From positions 20,647,232 through 20,711,231 of the forward strand of contig OW388300.1 in NCBI GenBank assembly GCA_936450465.1: a DNA stretch of 64,000 nucleotides. Reading direction: 5' to 3'. Positions 1 to 12,400 of this stretch are shown one piece after another. Each line of letters opens with the position of its first letter. Positions within the stretch are counted from its first letter, which is position 1. Both the position numbers and the translations under genes were made by a program. This DNA is from Gibbula magus (lineage: Eukaryota; Mollusca; Gastropoda; Trochida; Trochidae). The notes beneath the pieces were generated by a model. That model saw only the letters and a list, made by a program, of their open reading frames with translations, ran no database searches and was not told the origin of the DNA.

Positions 1-379
1 TGTCAGTGGGATATCACAAAAACTGTTCATTCTCATCGTTATCACCCACCAATTGTTCTTTTAAGGAAGATTCAGAGCACAATCGATTTGTTGACCTTGA
101 CATTATTTTCAAGTTTTAAACATTACTTTGCGGCGCAGATCATGTCACCTTCGTGACAACTGCTTGTTGTCTATACATTGGCAATCACACAGTAAACCTT
201 GGCACGTTTGAAATCAAACCACTTGACATTATTTTTTTCAAAATAAACATTAGTCACGTCCTGTATCCTCCTGTAGTGATACGAGCTAATACTGAAGAGA
301 GGGAAATATATCAAAGCATACAATAACTGAGTAAAATATTTTCAAACGTTATAAGACAAATATTATCTACTGATTGCAG
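1..379 (+). other. Last intron of the class B GPCR gene (partial)
   Basis: No exon is recognised here. The segment ends with a pyrimidine-containing stretch and TGATTGCAG, a good 3' splice acceptor with its AG at 378-379, directly before the GPCR tail exon. Earlier exons must lie to the left of the window. Confidence 0.6.
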
Positions 380-685
380 GTTCAGAATGAAATACGAAAG
401 AAATGGCAGAGAAGGAACCTCCGTCGAGCCAGTAGTGCTGCGTTCCGTTCCTTCAACTCTGTACAACACAGGGGCAGTAGACACCACGACACTACGAGGT
501 CCATCGATTCCTCCATCGACTGCCACAGACCCGGCTTCCATCATAACGGACTTCTTACATCCATATCGGAGGAGAAAATACCATTACGGAGCAAACAGGA
601 CTGTAACGATAACACAACCGGAAGTGCTCTTCATAATGGCGACAGTTGCGCACAAAATGACTCATTGGTACATCGAAATGTTTAA
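380..685 (+). CDS. Terminal coding exon of a class B1 (secretin-family) G-protein-coupled receptor
   Basis: The reading frame from 380 begins VQNEIRKKWQRRNLRR and runs to a TAA at 683-685. In secretin, PTH, PACAP, glucagon and CRH receptors, transmembrane helix 7 is followed by N-G-E-V-Q-x-E-I/L-(K/R)-(K/R)-x-W at helix 8. The exon starts exactly at that conserved V-Q, which is a natural exon boundary, right after an AG acceptor. The remaining ~85 residues are a hydrophilic Ser/Thr/His/Arg-rich cytoplasmic tail, as expected for arrestin or kinase regulation of such receptors. An ATG-initiated reading of the same stretch would start upstream of the acceptor or in another frame, so I treat this as an internal-start exon, not a small gene. 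Ligand type cannot be told from the tail. The first half of the tail is recognised; the distal tail is not. Confidence 0.8.
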   Translation, partial: VQNEIRKKWQRRNLRRASSAAFRSFNSVQHRGSRHHDTTRSIDSSIDCHRPGFHHNGLLTSISEEKIPLRSKQDCNDNTTGSALHNGDSCAQNDSLVHRNV

Positions 686-856
686 AATGAAGGGGAATTA
701 GTATGGTGCTTTCAATATATATATATATATTTGCTTAAATGTTATATATTTTATGGAGATCATTTTGGCAGCGAATTTAAAGTATTATATGGCTTCACAT
801 TTTAAGCGTGGAATGATATTTGAAAATATATCATTCAAGACCTTTAACCAGAGTTT

Positions 857-862
857 AATAAA
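857..862 (+). promoter_or_regulatory. Candidate poly(A) signal of the GPCR gene
   Basis: AATAAA lies about 170 bases after the GPCR stop codon, a plausible 3' UTR length. A (TA)n stretch at 714-731 lies inside this 3' UTR. Confidence 0.45.
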
Positions 863-2335
863 TAACGTTCATATGTGCGATTTTAATCCCCAAATCGCGT
901 TGATCTAAACAGAACGGCAACTCGTTTTCCCAAAGGAAAGTTTGGTTATAATTACAAGACTTCATATGCATTAAATTTGGTAAAAATACCTAACCATATT
1001 TTCCAGCTACAAAATTTTCATTCCATACATTTCAACTCATGTATAGTTTTTGAAGTTGTCCTTCGTATGATATGTAACTTCCTGCATTGATTGTAGGGTA
1101 ACTATTTCTGTAGATGTCTGAACGTATGCCTAAATAACATGAATGTGCATATTCTATCATTGCTAGAATCATCTCCTCTTTCATCTTCATCATGCCATCA
1201 TTCTAACACTCAAACTCCCAGTCACGCAACGACAAGTCATCTGGCATAAGCAATTATTTCGATTGTGAACAAACTAGTATAACATTGTTATTTTGTTACT
1301 ATCTACTACTCAAAGAATTTGATAATTTGTACTATTGCATAACATGTGATCACATTAACAATAATTGTATATTATTAGTAATACCATTATTTTAAAAAAA
1401 AATTAAGCCAATCATATCAGTAACTAATGAATTATACAACACAAGTATAAGCGAGAAGATAATCGTTAATGAAACAGCATGTCCATTAAGGAAAATATCA
1501 AGATAGGCAATTTCAATTTAAATCTTCTATTCCTATTACCGCATCGCAAATGGATTAAAATAACATTTAGACAATGAATACATATTATATTGTTATGTTG
1601 GGTCGAAAATAGCTCAACTTCAAGATGCTGGGCTTTGTGTTTCACAAAGTACATATAAACTCACGGGCAAAAGAAAGTATATCTTCTTTTCAGCAGGGTT
1701 ACACACAAAAAGTTTCGTCCGGATAAAGTCGATTTTTACTGTTTGTGATGCGGATATATCACGTTAAGAGATATCACAATTTCATTCATTACAGTATGAT
1801 ACTTAATATTTCATATCTGTTCAAGCACGCATGGGGTGCTTAAATACCTATTTCAAGGGGTATTTTGGGAAATATGTTTTGGTACTTAAGATACAAATTT
1901 TTTTTACCAAATTTGAAAGTTATGTCGGTACAAGATATTATCGACATAATGTACCTCCTTTGACTTTAAGTCAATGATGCATCGTTGCTGTAGGATGTCA
2001 TAAAACAAGTCAGAAAGCCATATTTCACTCTCCTATCTCGCCTGGTTACGGAAATGTTTAAACGATATTTGAAGCCGTGTTTTTCAGAATTATGAACAGA
2101 TAATGTTTCAAAATTTACAGACTAAGTTAGTTTGCTTTTAGAGACACCGTGTAACTATTCATCGTTCGTTAATTAAAATATCTTGCGTTTTTGTACCTAT
2201 ACTTTCTTTTGCCGTACAGTGTATATACGAATAAGCTGCGTTGATCCTCAGTGCTAGTGATTGGTGCCTTATTCAGTGAATCCTTCACTAGAAACAATAC
2301 AAGGAAGAACAACTGGAGATGGTGTGATCACATTA
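863..2335. other. AT-rich stretch without recognised genes
   Basis: Short frames only (up to ~60 codons), with no similarity I recognise and no clear inverted repeat. Confidence 0.5.
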
Positions 2336-2640
2336 TCGTCCGAGGAAGTGTCATATGACTTTAACGAAAGGAGTGTGAATTTTTATATTGCCCGAGCGAA
2401 AGCGAGTGTATATGCAAATTTGCAAGAATTTCGTAAATGTCATGTCATGTCATGTGATACACGTTCGAGCATAATAATATCTTTATTACCCGTTATATTC
2501 CATATGATTCAGGAAACGGCCAGCTTATCTTGCGATGGCAAGATACATGTACGTCACGACCAATAGCATGACGTCACAGTTGACAAAATACGGGAGGCGC
2601 GATAAAACAGTATTTGCTAGGCAAACGTGATATGTGCAAT
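2336..2640 (+). repeat. Dispersed repeat R1, copy 1
   Basis: This is a diverged copy of the sequence at 27105-27425, in the same orientation. Shared landmarks in order are GAAGTGT-CAT-TGACTTT, GCCCGAGC-AA-GCGAG, CAGGAAACGGC, GATGGCAAG/GACGGCAAG, TGACGTCA-type sites and GCTAGGCAAACGTGATATGTGCA. There is no coding capacity beyond a 101-codon chance frame. The class is unknown; it could be a non-autonomous element or a piece of a larger repeat. Confidence 0.75.
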
Positions 2641-3014
2641 AATATTAACTCTGTTATTTTTAACCCTTAGGGGTAATAACAACTGTAACAACACGAGACG
2701 TGTGGTCATATTGTAATGTCTGAATCAGTAGTAAAGATTTTAATATTGGTCCTGTAAACGAAACGTGGTATTTACGAAACTGTGGCTAACCGCTATATAT
2801 GTATATAGTGATGTACATGTACACAATATCATATTGCTCATATACATGTGCGCATTGCATTACACTGTATTTGTGACATTAAATCATGGTTATAACATTG
2901 TGGTTGTCTTCTGTTTTTCTTTGAAATACACCAACTTACATGTGCTTTGTCTATTAATATTAATTATCATATACCTATCAAAGATATGGGATGTTTTGCA
3001 TGTGTGATAGAGGT

Positions 3015-3130
3015 TAGGATACCGCACCCATATCGTTGCCCGGTCCGAAAATCCATATCAGCCATATCAGCCCGGTCCGCAAATCCATATCAATATCAGC
3101 CCGGGTGACGTTAGGTCAGAGTGATCTCCC
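3015..3130. repeat. CCATATCAGCCC-type repeat cluster
   Basis: The motif ATCCATATCAGCC recurs several times here, and again in the foldback at 3811-3949. This suggests a remnant of the same element. Confidence 0.5.
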
Positions 3131-3239
3131 TTTGCTCACAGGTAGGCTAACACAAAGTAACGTCACAAGCGAAGCAGTGTCAGAATAACTTGCTCATTTC
3201 AAAGTAGCCTCCAAACAAGGATGCTGTTGACGCTTTTAA

Positions 3240-3593
3240 AGGAGCAGTAGCACGTTTTTTGCAAAATTTATTTTTTCAAATTTCCCATTTATAATGATAG
3301 TTTATGTCATTTAAACTAACTTAAGAGGGTAAAACATCTTATTACACAAACCAATTATCTGTAACGGTAAAAAATATGTTGCGTATAAAGCAAAAATTGC
3401 ATGGCGGCCATTTTATTGTGAACACAATTTATTATTTTATATTACAAAAACGTTTCCCATGGCTTTACCGAAACATGTACACTCATTTTAAACTTTATTT
3501 TCCGAAGAGAGAAAGATGTTTTACCATTGGTGAAATTATTTTTCAAATACATTTCATCAACTTATTTGAGCGAAAAAACGTGCTACAGTGCCT
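3240..3593 (+). mobile_element. MITE of a TTAA-target family, copy 1
   Basis: A ~354-bp element with imperfect terminal inverted repeats, AGGAGCAGTAGCACGTTTTT on the left matching the reverse complement of the CGTGCTACAGTGCCT end on the right. It is flanked by TTAA at 3236-3239 and 3594-3597, the target preference of piggyBac-like transposons. Internal landmarks are ATGGCGGCCATTTTATTGTG and CATGTACACTCATTTTAAAC, both shared with the copy at 14877-15223. There is no transposase frame, so it is non-autonomous. The superfamily assignment is inference from the TTAA flanks. Confidence 0.8.
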
Positions 3594-3810
3594 TTAAGTC
3601 ATTGAATTAGAAGTACTATCCATTTGAAGGTTGAATAAGAGGCAAGGCTCACATAATTTTTTTTTTTTTTTAAAAACATTTTTTTATAATGAGGGGTATT
3701 TCATCTTCTAACCCCAAAATTATAAACTTTCGAATGGAAACATCAAATTCTTAATATTTCTGTAAATATTTTGTCATGCTTCAGAAGAAAAGTATGACAT
3801 ATGATAAAAA

Positions 3811-3949
3811 GGTTACAACATGTCATTTTTCATCCCATACCCCATATCAGCCCTCGATCCATATCAGCCCTCTGGCCTGCGGCCCTCGGGCTGATATTGG
3901 GGTCTCGGGCTGATATGGGGTATGGTATGAAAAATGACATGTTATAACC
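3811..3949. repeat. Foldback (inverted) repeat
   Basis: The left arm GGTTACAACATGTCATTTTT...CCCATATCAGCCC is mirrored by GGGCTGATATGGGGTATGG...AAAATGACATGTTATAACC. The arms are roughly 44 bases with few mismatches. The centre contains further ATCAGCCCTC and GGGCTGATAT units. A poly-T tract lies at ~3658-3673 upstream. Confidence 0.8.
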
Positions 3950-3957
3950 TCTAAATA

Positions 3958-5428
3958 TTCAATTGCATCCGTTTGAATGCAAGATATAACACAAGTGTGG
4001 TCTAAGTATGTACATTCCTTAGTGTAATACCAAACGATAAGGTTTTTCTGTTACAGGTTGTGTCCCAGTTCAGTGCAAGTACTTGAAAGGCATTTAGAAG
4101 TGGAATACATACGAAAACAGTATTTTCTGGATAAGACCATTTGTTTTGAACATACACGACGTTTTAGAGGACACTTTTTACTACTTCATCGGTCGGACTG
4201 TGATGATATAACACCTTCTATCTTATGAAGGAGCAAGCTTACACTCCAAATGGGCCTGTATGTTCATACCAAATGTTCTTATCCAGAAATGAGACAACAG
4301 AAATTGTTCAGTTTTCGATCAGTGCTTGATCAGATAAAAACATTTGAAACATATTTTCATACAGCCACGAGCAACAATACAGGCACGCATTCGCATTAAA
4401 ATGGTGATAACGCTACAGTGTGAGTGGTTACGGTGCGCAAGTGAAACAACCGGAAATAACGGTCTTCATTGGGCGTGGTTTTCATGAATGTTATTGACTC
4501 GACTCACAATTTTTCTACGATTTCATATTAATTATTGTTTCAACATAACATGGAGATCACGATTTATCATATTTCAGAAATTCGCATCTTTTATTTTAAG
4601 GAAAACCAAGTAGGCGTTTGTTTTGGCCGACAGTGTACTCCGAAACGTCGGGTATGTTCACAAACATGTATGTTCTCACTTCAGTATAATATGTGGTTAG
4701 CTAGTTCGGGAGGCTCAAATGTTTCTTCAACATACACTGTACGTGTATATAACCAAATTGGTTTCCCCTTTATTCGTACTGGTACAACAGCGACAGCCAT
4801 ATTGGTCGAACAGAAATATGCATTTGTCAAATACCAACACTACATAACTCAGAATAAATCGCAATCGAGCGAAGCATTCGTAAAATGATCATTAAGTCGC
4901 TGTATGAAGTCCAAAATGTTTACACTGTATATTTGTTTTTATCATGTACGCTTGTAACACGTTTTTGGCAGATTGTGCAATTCACTTAACTTGCCAGTCA
5001 CATATGTAATCGTTTATGAGTATTTCACATATCACGACTGCTAGTATTACTGCAATGAGAAAGCCCAAAAACGTCATGATGGCTATGCATTGGGGTGGAA
5101 CCTGCGATGTATATATCAGGCAGGTTACGCAAAGCCCGTGCTAGTCGTGATGCACAGGCAACACAGTGAAATGAACAAGTCAGTAAACTAGATCGACAAT
5201 GCAGACAGTACAGTGTCAATATCACATTGTCCTACCTCATGTAAGAATGTCCATCCCTTATGATCCACGTGGCATTTAACAAATATCAATAATCACCGTC
5301 ATACGGGTTGATAAATCATCTAACTTGAACATGTACATCTGGGAATTAGTTGGTAACTATTACTTGATTACTGACGAATATAAGCGACTTTAACAGTATC
5401 AAAGTCCAAATACAACCCTTATACACAT
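3958..5428. other. No recognised gene
   Basis: The longest frame (117 codons at 4535-4888, +) has no recognisable domain and no exon signals. I see no repeat structure. Confidence 0.4.
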
Positions 5429-5451
5429 AGTAAGTAAGTAAGTAAGTAAGA
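5429..5451. repeat. (TAAG)n microsatellite
   Basis: Uninterrupted AAGT/TAAG units, about five to six copies. Confidence 0.9.
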
Positions 5452-8400
5452 AGAAATTCTAATATACTACAGTTCAGCAAACAGATCCCTTCTCAACATT
5501 AATAGGGATGACAGCGGTTTTTCAACCAAACTAAAAAAAAAAAAAAATCCGTAAGAAATAAGATATTGGGAATCAGAAAAAAACTTAAGTGAAAAAAAAT
5601 CCACCCAAAATCTTTGTTTTAATCACGATCGGTCGATTTAAAGTTCAACATTTGGAAAGAGCCAAGACGGGAAGGGAGGCAACTCCTGCAGTGCCACAAT
5701 TTTCAACACTTTCACACACCTGAAAAACAATATAAATTAATGTTTAATATCCACCAAAGTCATAATTGTTAAAGATGAACATTCAATGAATGATTATAAA
5801 CCTCTACTAAAACTAATCAATTACTTGTTTGGATACAAATGCACAGTTAAAATTCACTGTGCTCGGCGACTTGAGGACAGTGGTCACGTCTGTGCAAGGA
5901 TCTAAGTGGCGTCTGCATGAGCTGAGCTGCTGCATGATGACAACTACATGTACTTCACACTTAGAGACCAATATTACACACAACCCTCTGAAGAACAAGA
6001 CATTTAGAGTTATCTTCCCAATTAGATTTTCCTAACCCTTTTGGATGTTTTATTTTTACGTGGACCTAAAATGAACAATGAGAAAGATGAAACATGTTTA
6101 TGAAACTGATGCTATTTTGAACCTTCGTTTCAAAATAAAAATATAAAAAGCTTTATTTAGGGGAAATCTAAATGTTGTTTGAATTAAAACATGTGAAAAA
6201 ACATTGACATATTATTTCAGAATTTTGTTTGCTTCTTTGTCAAATAAAGTATGCCAACGCACTGTTCTTAAGCTTCGGTAAGTACTTCCTGTACACCGAT
6301 GTTACAAATAACAAGCCTCCATATACATAGGTCTATATGTTCATATTGGACATTTTGCAAAGTCAATCCCGAATACCCATTTTGAGGACCAACATAATTC
6401 CTTTTTTGTTGTTGTTTTTGTTTTTTTTAAAAATAGGAATTGTCATTCATATTTGAAGCAGTTAAACTATTTATTAATGAGAGTAATTTAATCAATTTGT
6501 GAAAGGCATTCATGTAATGCGTAAGGTTAGTGTAGGCTACAATACGTCCGATTTCCAAAAACCATGGAGCCTGTCCGGTGGTCGGGTAGATGCTGTACTC
6601 TCACAATATAACTGACAGTGTAATACTTCGTCATCCTGATATGTTCGGGGTATGGCAGCAAATAAGTCAGGTGATAACGATTAAACAGTCTACCATCGCG
6701 TGTATCTAGACTCCTCACAATGCCGTTACGTGTAGGCCTACTGGTTAAAATGCGCCGCCTACAAAAGACGGTGAATGGAGCTTGTTTGCAAAACATAGGT
6801 CCAAATGGCAAAATAAAAAATCCTGGTACTTTTCAACGTTCTGACGCATCATTCTATCTTAATCAGACATTTGGCTGAATGGATGTTTTATATTCTACAT
6901 TATATTAAAAACTTAGTTATGACAAATTCATGAACACTACAACTAGAGCCCGACACAGGACAGTTCGAATTAAAGGCTTTTGCTAGCCTATTCGAAAATA
7001 CAAATAATTATGAAGGCTTCGCGTCAATATTTGTTTCTGCACATTGTTCACAAATTAACAATACATTAAGATTTGTAATAACATAATTTATATTTATCTA
7101 AATGGAACCAATGTGAAAATATCATATTTATTCCAATCTACTTGTGCCAAATCACCCGCCGTTGTTTTCAATGAAATACGTTCAAGCCTCATGATGTCGC
7201 ATTGATAAGAAAGATATAAAAGAAACATATTTATTCTGATTTCATGAAGTGAAAACAAGGACAGTGGGCTAAACTTTCTTTGGAAGATCGTTGTCTGTCG
7301 ACATCGTACAGTTGCTGACGTCATGTTTGCCGACATTATTTTCATGATTATGAAAGAGATTTTTATATACTACTTACTAGTATATCTTAGTGTCCATTTT
7401 TTCTTTAGATGACTTTCAAGTTAAGAATCGAGGATTGTTCCGACGATAGTTGTGTACTTGAATCAAGGAATTATATGTTATATACGTATTTGCTGGAATG
7501 TAAAAGAAGTCGAAGATTCAATTGCCGAACAGGGCATGTTCTTCTTATGTTAGACAGTCACACGGTAATGTTTAGCCGAACATTTTTCTTGTAAGGCCAG
7601 ATGTCACTGTAATTTGGTCAATTGACCAGCATAGAGCAGTGGTGATAAATGCGTAGAACGTAGACAAAACAATAATGTATGTACATCTAAGTATGTATGT
7701 TAATTTGTTGCAATAACTTCAACTTCTAAAATGCAGAAAACCGGGCAAGTAGGTTTCCCCCGGATTCAGTGGAATTTGAATTTGATTTCATTTGCCATTC
7801 TGACTGTCTGCCGTTTGGTTTTTGGAGTATTCTACATTGTTAATAAACTAAAATATTTGTACATTTTATTGTTTTGTTTCTTTAAATATTTATTTATTAA
7901 TCCCAGCAACTACGATGGCGACTTGTAATGGATTCAATATTATACACAAAGCTAACTTCAAGTTTGAAACCCAGAATAATGTTCAAAGTAAATCGTTAAC
8001 TTAAAAAAAAAAAATAGTTGACCATAAATGCAGTAGTATTTATTATCGCTGACAACTAATAGAGGGGAGAAGATCAAAAGAAAATGATCAAGTCATTGGC
8101 AAGAAATCCTACAGTCAAGGAATAGGTACGGTAAATTTTAAGTCAAAATGGATCTCTAGGCTGTGTTAACATCAATTCGCACGTGTTCTCGCAGTAAATA
8201 AAATCCAATCTTGATTGCGTTCTTCACGTGCAGACACTGTCATTTATACCTCTCTGGACGAGTATTGCAGAATACGTCACATCCGCATTTTCAATTGGAC
8301 AAAATTAAATGGCTATGCAAAAGTATTTATAGTATCTGACATTATGAAAAAAATATGTCTACATACACCAGATCATGGTCTATATGATTCCGGTACTGAA

Positions 8401-8936
8401 GCTTCAAAAAATGTTTTAAACCAAAAGTTAGGAATTTAATTGTCAATCCCGCACCTGCTCGAAAACCGAAGCGCCTGTCAACAACACACAAAATAATTGT
8501 TTGCGCGAAAAGTAATGCTTGTCATCGTGCATCAAACCAACGAACATGGACACAGACTCATTACCTAACGGTAGATATGTTTTCCAGATTTTTATAGCAA
8601 AGGAATACTTTTGTATTGAATTTTTAGTATTTAATCCTTCTTTTCCGGAAATTTAACCGGAAGGACCGTTAGTTGATGTTCAGTCGTTTAGCGGAAGACA
8701 CTGGTGATGGACGCTAAGTGTCAGTGGATACTTTAGGTGCTTATGATAAAGAGGTAGTGCATATTCATACGTTTTCATGTTTCTTACATGTTTATTGTGC
8801 TCTCTGTGGGAACTGTATCACATGTTATTGTTTTATTTAGATTTAATGGGGGTTTGAGTTTTGTTTACATTTTCGTAGGGCCCGCTCAAAATGGCGCTGC
8901 TTTGTGATGATCGTGACGTCACTGTCATCTCTAACA
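5452..8936. other. Intergenic, no recognised gene
   Basis: AT-rich sequence with homopolymer A runs near 5533 and 8004. All frames are shorter than 95 codons and none matches a family I know. The frame at 6527-6811 (-) is relatively GC-rich but unrecognised. Confidence 0.4.
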
Positions 8937-8938
8937 TT

Positions 8939-8972
<34 letters not shown>

Positions 8973-9194
8973 GTCCGCAATACAAAGTACATAGGAAATT
9001 TGGTTTGTGCATATTGCACCCGGCAGCCACAGTGCAGCGCCAGTTCAAGCGTTGTTCTATCCTTATAATGCTGAGCGCCAAGCAAGGAAGCAACAACTCC
9101 CATCTTTTAACGTCTTTTGGTATGACGCGGCCGGGAATCGAACCCCGACCTACCGGGTGATGAGCAGACGCTCTACCAACTGAGCTACATCCCC
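8937..9194 (-). mobile_element. tRNA-derived SINE with (ATT)n tail
   Basis: On the minus strand the element starts GGGGATGTAGCTCAGTTGG. Pol III A box TAGCTCAGTTGG is at 9176-9187 and B box GGTTCGATTCC at 9134-9144, at tRNA-like spacing. The head resembles a tRNA but the anticodon and acceptor stems do not pair properly. It is followed by a non-tRNA body including GGAGTTGTTGCTTCCTTGC and GGCGCTCAGCATTATAAGGA, and ends GGACAATAAAGTG followed by about nine ATT units at 8937-8964. The total length of ~258 bp is typical of SINEs. It lies just beyond the 3' end of the LINE and in the same orientation. Confidence 0.87.
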
Positions 9195-9321
9195 GGTATT
9201 GAAGCCAGTCTTTTTCTGCATTGAAACGTCAGCCCTCCCTGACTGTCAAGAACACATGGGCTTGTATTGTCGAAACTAGCGAGTACAACGAATATGAAGT
9301 CGACGATCCAGCCCCATATAC

Positions 9322-9339
9322 TATCATCATCATCATCTT
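9322..9339 (-). repeat. Short (GAT)n tract, probable LINE 3' tail
   Basis: On the minus strand a run of GAT units follows the LINE 3' UTR. CR1/L2-type LINEs end in short microsatellite tails rather than long poly(A), so this is a candidate 3' end of the LINE. Confidence 0.45.
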
Positions 9340-9467
9340 CCTTGACAGGAGCAAACCCGATGTCGAGTGTTGCTGCTCCAGCGATAAAAACCAATGCCCA
9401 TGCCTCAGACCATCAGATTAAAAAGAAGGTTAAAAAATTTAAAAACAGTTAAAATCCGGACTGTAGT

Positions 9468-12400
9468 TTAGTGGTGACTTCCGGCTAGGTCCTCTGCTGT
9501 TAAGGACGCCTGGAATGTTTCCACTGTGCTGGATGATCTGATGTTCCCAGGGATATGGTTCCAGGTGATTATGGTCCGAGGCAGAAATGAGTGCTGGTAG
9601 ATGTCTAGTTTTACAGGGAGTTGGCGGATGCTGCCGATGGTGGCGCCTCGAGTTCTTTGGTCAACTATCTTGATGTCGCTGCCGAAGTTTACATCAACCA
9701 GGTTGTTAATGATCTTATACATCAGGGTTGCTCTGGCTCTGGCTCGGCGGACAGCAAGGGGCTCCCAGTTCAGACGTTGGAGCATGGCACTGACACAGCC
9801 TGGTTCCCGAGTTGCATAGTTGTTTGTAGCAAAGCGGGCTGCTTGTCGTTGAACTCTTTCGACAGCATCTATATGGTGTTGAAGGTATGGGTCCCAGACT
9901 GCACTGGCATACTCTATAATTGGTCTTACTAAGGTATTGTAAGCTCTGGAACGGACCTGTTCAGGGCATGCTCTTAGGTTGCGCCTCATGAAGCCGATGG
10001 ATTTTGATGCCTTTGAAGTTGTTAGGTTGATGTGGTCGTTCCAGGACAGGTCGTTGCTGATGGTGATTCCAAGGTATTTACATGATTTGACTTTTTTGAG
10101 AGGGGTATCGTTTAGATGGTAGGTATGATGGGTAACTTTCTTTTTCCTGGACAGGTGCATGTACTCGCATTTGGATGGGTTGAAGGCCATCTGCCAGTCG
10201 CGCTCCCATTGGTGGAGCGAATCAAGGTCTTCTTGTAGTCTTTTGCTGTCCATAGGAGTGGATATTTGCCTGTATATTATGCAGTCATCTGCGAAGAGTC
10301 GGACTTGTGATTTTACTGAACTTGGGAGATCATTTATGTAAATAAGAAACAAGAGAGGGCCAATTACAGTTCCTTGGGGCACTCCTGAGATGACATCGCC
10401 TTCTGATGATTCCGACCCGTCAACAATCACTCGTTGTTTTCTGTTGGTAAGGAAGTCCCCCAGCCATTGGAGAAGTGATCCCTGTATCCCGTTGTGGCTC
10501 AGCTTGGAAAGTAGGCGTTGATGAGGCACCTTGTCAAACGCCTTAGAGAAATCCAGGAGTATCAGGTCGGTCTGTTTTCCGTTGTTGAGTGACTTGCACA
10601 GGTCATGGATTGTCAGGGCGAGCTGTGTCTCACATGACCGTCTCCTCCGAAATCCATGTTGGGCGTCTGTCAAGATGTTTTCCAAATCAAGGTGTTGCAT
10701 TACAGAGCTATGGATTATGTGTTCTATGGTCTTAGAGCATATCGATGTGAGGGACACAGGTCTGTAGTTGGCGGCAGTGGATTTGTCACCCTTTTTGAAG
10801 ACTGGAACTATGTTGGCTTGTTTCCATGCAGCCGGTACAGATCCAGAGTCAAGAGATTCTTGGAACAAGTAGGCGAGTGCTGGTGCAAGCTCGATGTGAA
10901 GCTCTTTCAATAGTCTGGCCGAGATGGAATCGGGACCGGTCGCTTTGTGCTGTTTCAGGCCTTTCAATAATTTGGTAACTCCTGCCACGGTCACTGTAAT
11001 GGGGTTCATGTTTGCAAATTTTGTACTTTTCATGGTTGGGATTGAAGATGTGTCTTCTTTTGTAAAGACTGAGGTGAATTGGTTGTTTAAGATTTCAGAT
11101 TTTGATTTTGGATCACTATACAGGAGTCCATCGTGGTTCTTGAGAGGGGCAACTCCGGGCGACTCTTGCTTTTTGCTTTTTACAAATGACCAGAAACGTT
11201 TGGGGTTCTTTGTGTTGTCTGCGCTGATGATTTCAGAAACAAATGTGTTATTTGCCTGTCTGATCTTACGTCTGGTCTCAGTCTTGAGAGAGTGAAATCT
11301 GTCCAAGTCACGCTTAGATTTTGTGGATTTTGCTTTATGGAAAGCTCGATCTCTGCGTCGTATGAGACGTCTCAGGCTGGTGTTCATCCAAGGATTCGTG
11401 TAGCAATTTCTAGTTAACATGCTGGGGATGTTACGAGTTTCCAGTTTGGTGATTTCTTCCTGAAAGTAGTTCCACATGTCATTGATGCTGTTGAATGTCT
11501 TGGATATGAATTGGTCTGCAAATGCCTTAGCTTCTTCATGAAGAGCTGGTAAGTTGGCCTTGCTCCAAAGGTAGATTGTTCTCCTCTGTGGTTTCTGGCG
11601 AGAAACAGTTGTTTTTGAGTCTATCAAGATGACATCATGATCGCCAACTCCTGGGATGGTCTTGCATTTTGTTATGAGGGATGCATGGCTTGTCAGGAAG
11701 ACGTCCAATATGTTATTCCCTCTGGTTGGCGAAGTGACAATTTGTTCTACAGAACATAATGTTACCAGTTCAAGAAACTGCTTATTCATCTCTTTCGGGT
11801 ACTGGGTCCCAGTGATTGATGATGTTTTCCAGTTGATATCTGGGAGATTCAGATCCCCTCCAATCCAGAATTGACAGTTCGGGTGAGAAGATCGGAGTTT
11901 GATAATTTCATCAATTGACTCTCTGATAGTAGGGACACTGGTGTTATTCGGAGCTCTATAGAGTGATGAGATGAGTAAGTACCTGTTCTTGCTTGTTTGC
12001 ACTTTAACACACAATAGCTCAGATGTTTTGCTAGAGAATACAGGGGTACTGATGAGATTGTCTTTGACAGCTATGAGGACCCCACCACCTTGGCGGCTTG
12101 TCGCCCTGTCATTTCTGAAGGTAGAGTAGTTCCTGGGTATCACTTCTGAGGAGTGGACACCGGCATGTAGCCAGGTCTCAGTTCCTATTATGATGTCAGG
12201 GTTGGTGTTGTCAACTAGGACTTGCACTTCAGGAGCTTTGTTCTTAATACTCTGAAAGTTCACGATGATTGCACGGATGGAGTCAGTAGGTGCATTTCTG
12301 TGTTGCTTTGTGTTACCGTTGGTCTTTGGTGATGAGGAAGCAATTGGGTCACCTATGATAGATTGATTGCTGGTATTCGATGGTGAGTTGGCACTTGAGT

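Noticed and set aside
4535..4888. 117-codon frame with several cysteines as a possible small secreted protein
   Set aside because: No signal peptide, no recognisable family, no splice or poly(A) support; kept as anonymous sequence.
6527..6811. 94-codon minus-strand frame, relatively GC-rich
   Set aside because: No domain recognised and no paralogue in the window; unsupported.
9119..9194. A functional tRNA gene
   Set aside because: A and B boxes fit, but the acceptor and anticodon stems do not pair and a SINE body with ATT tail follows.
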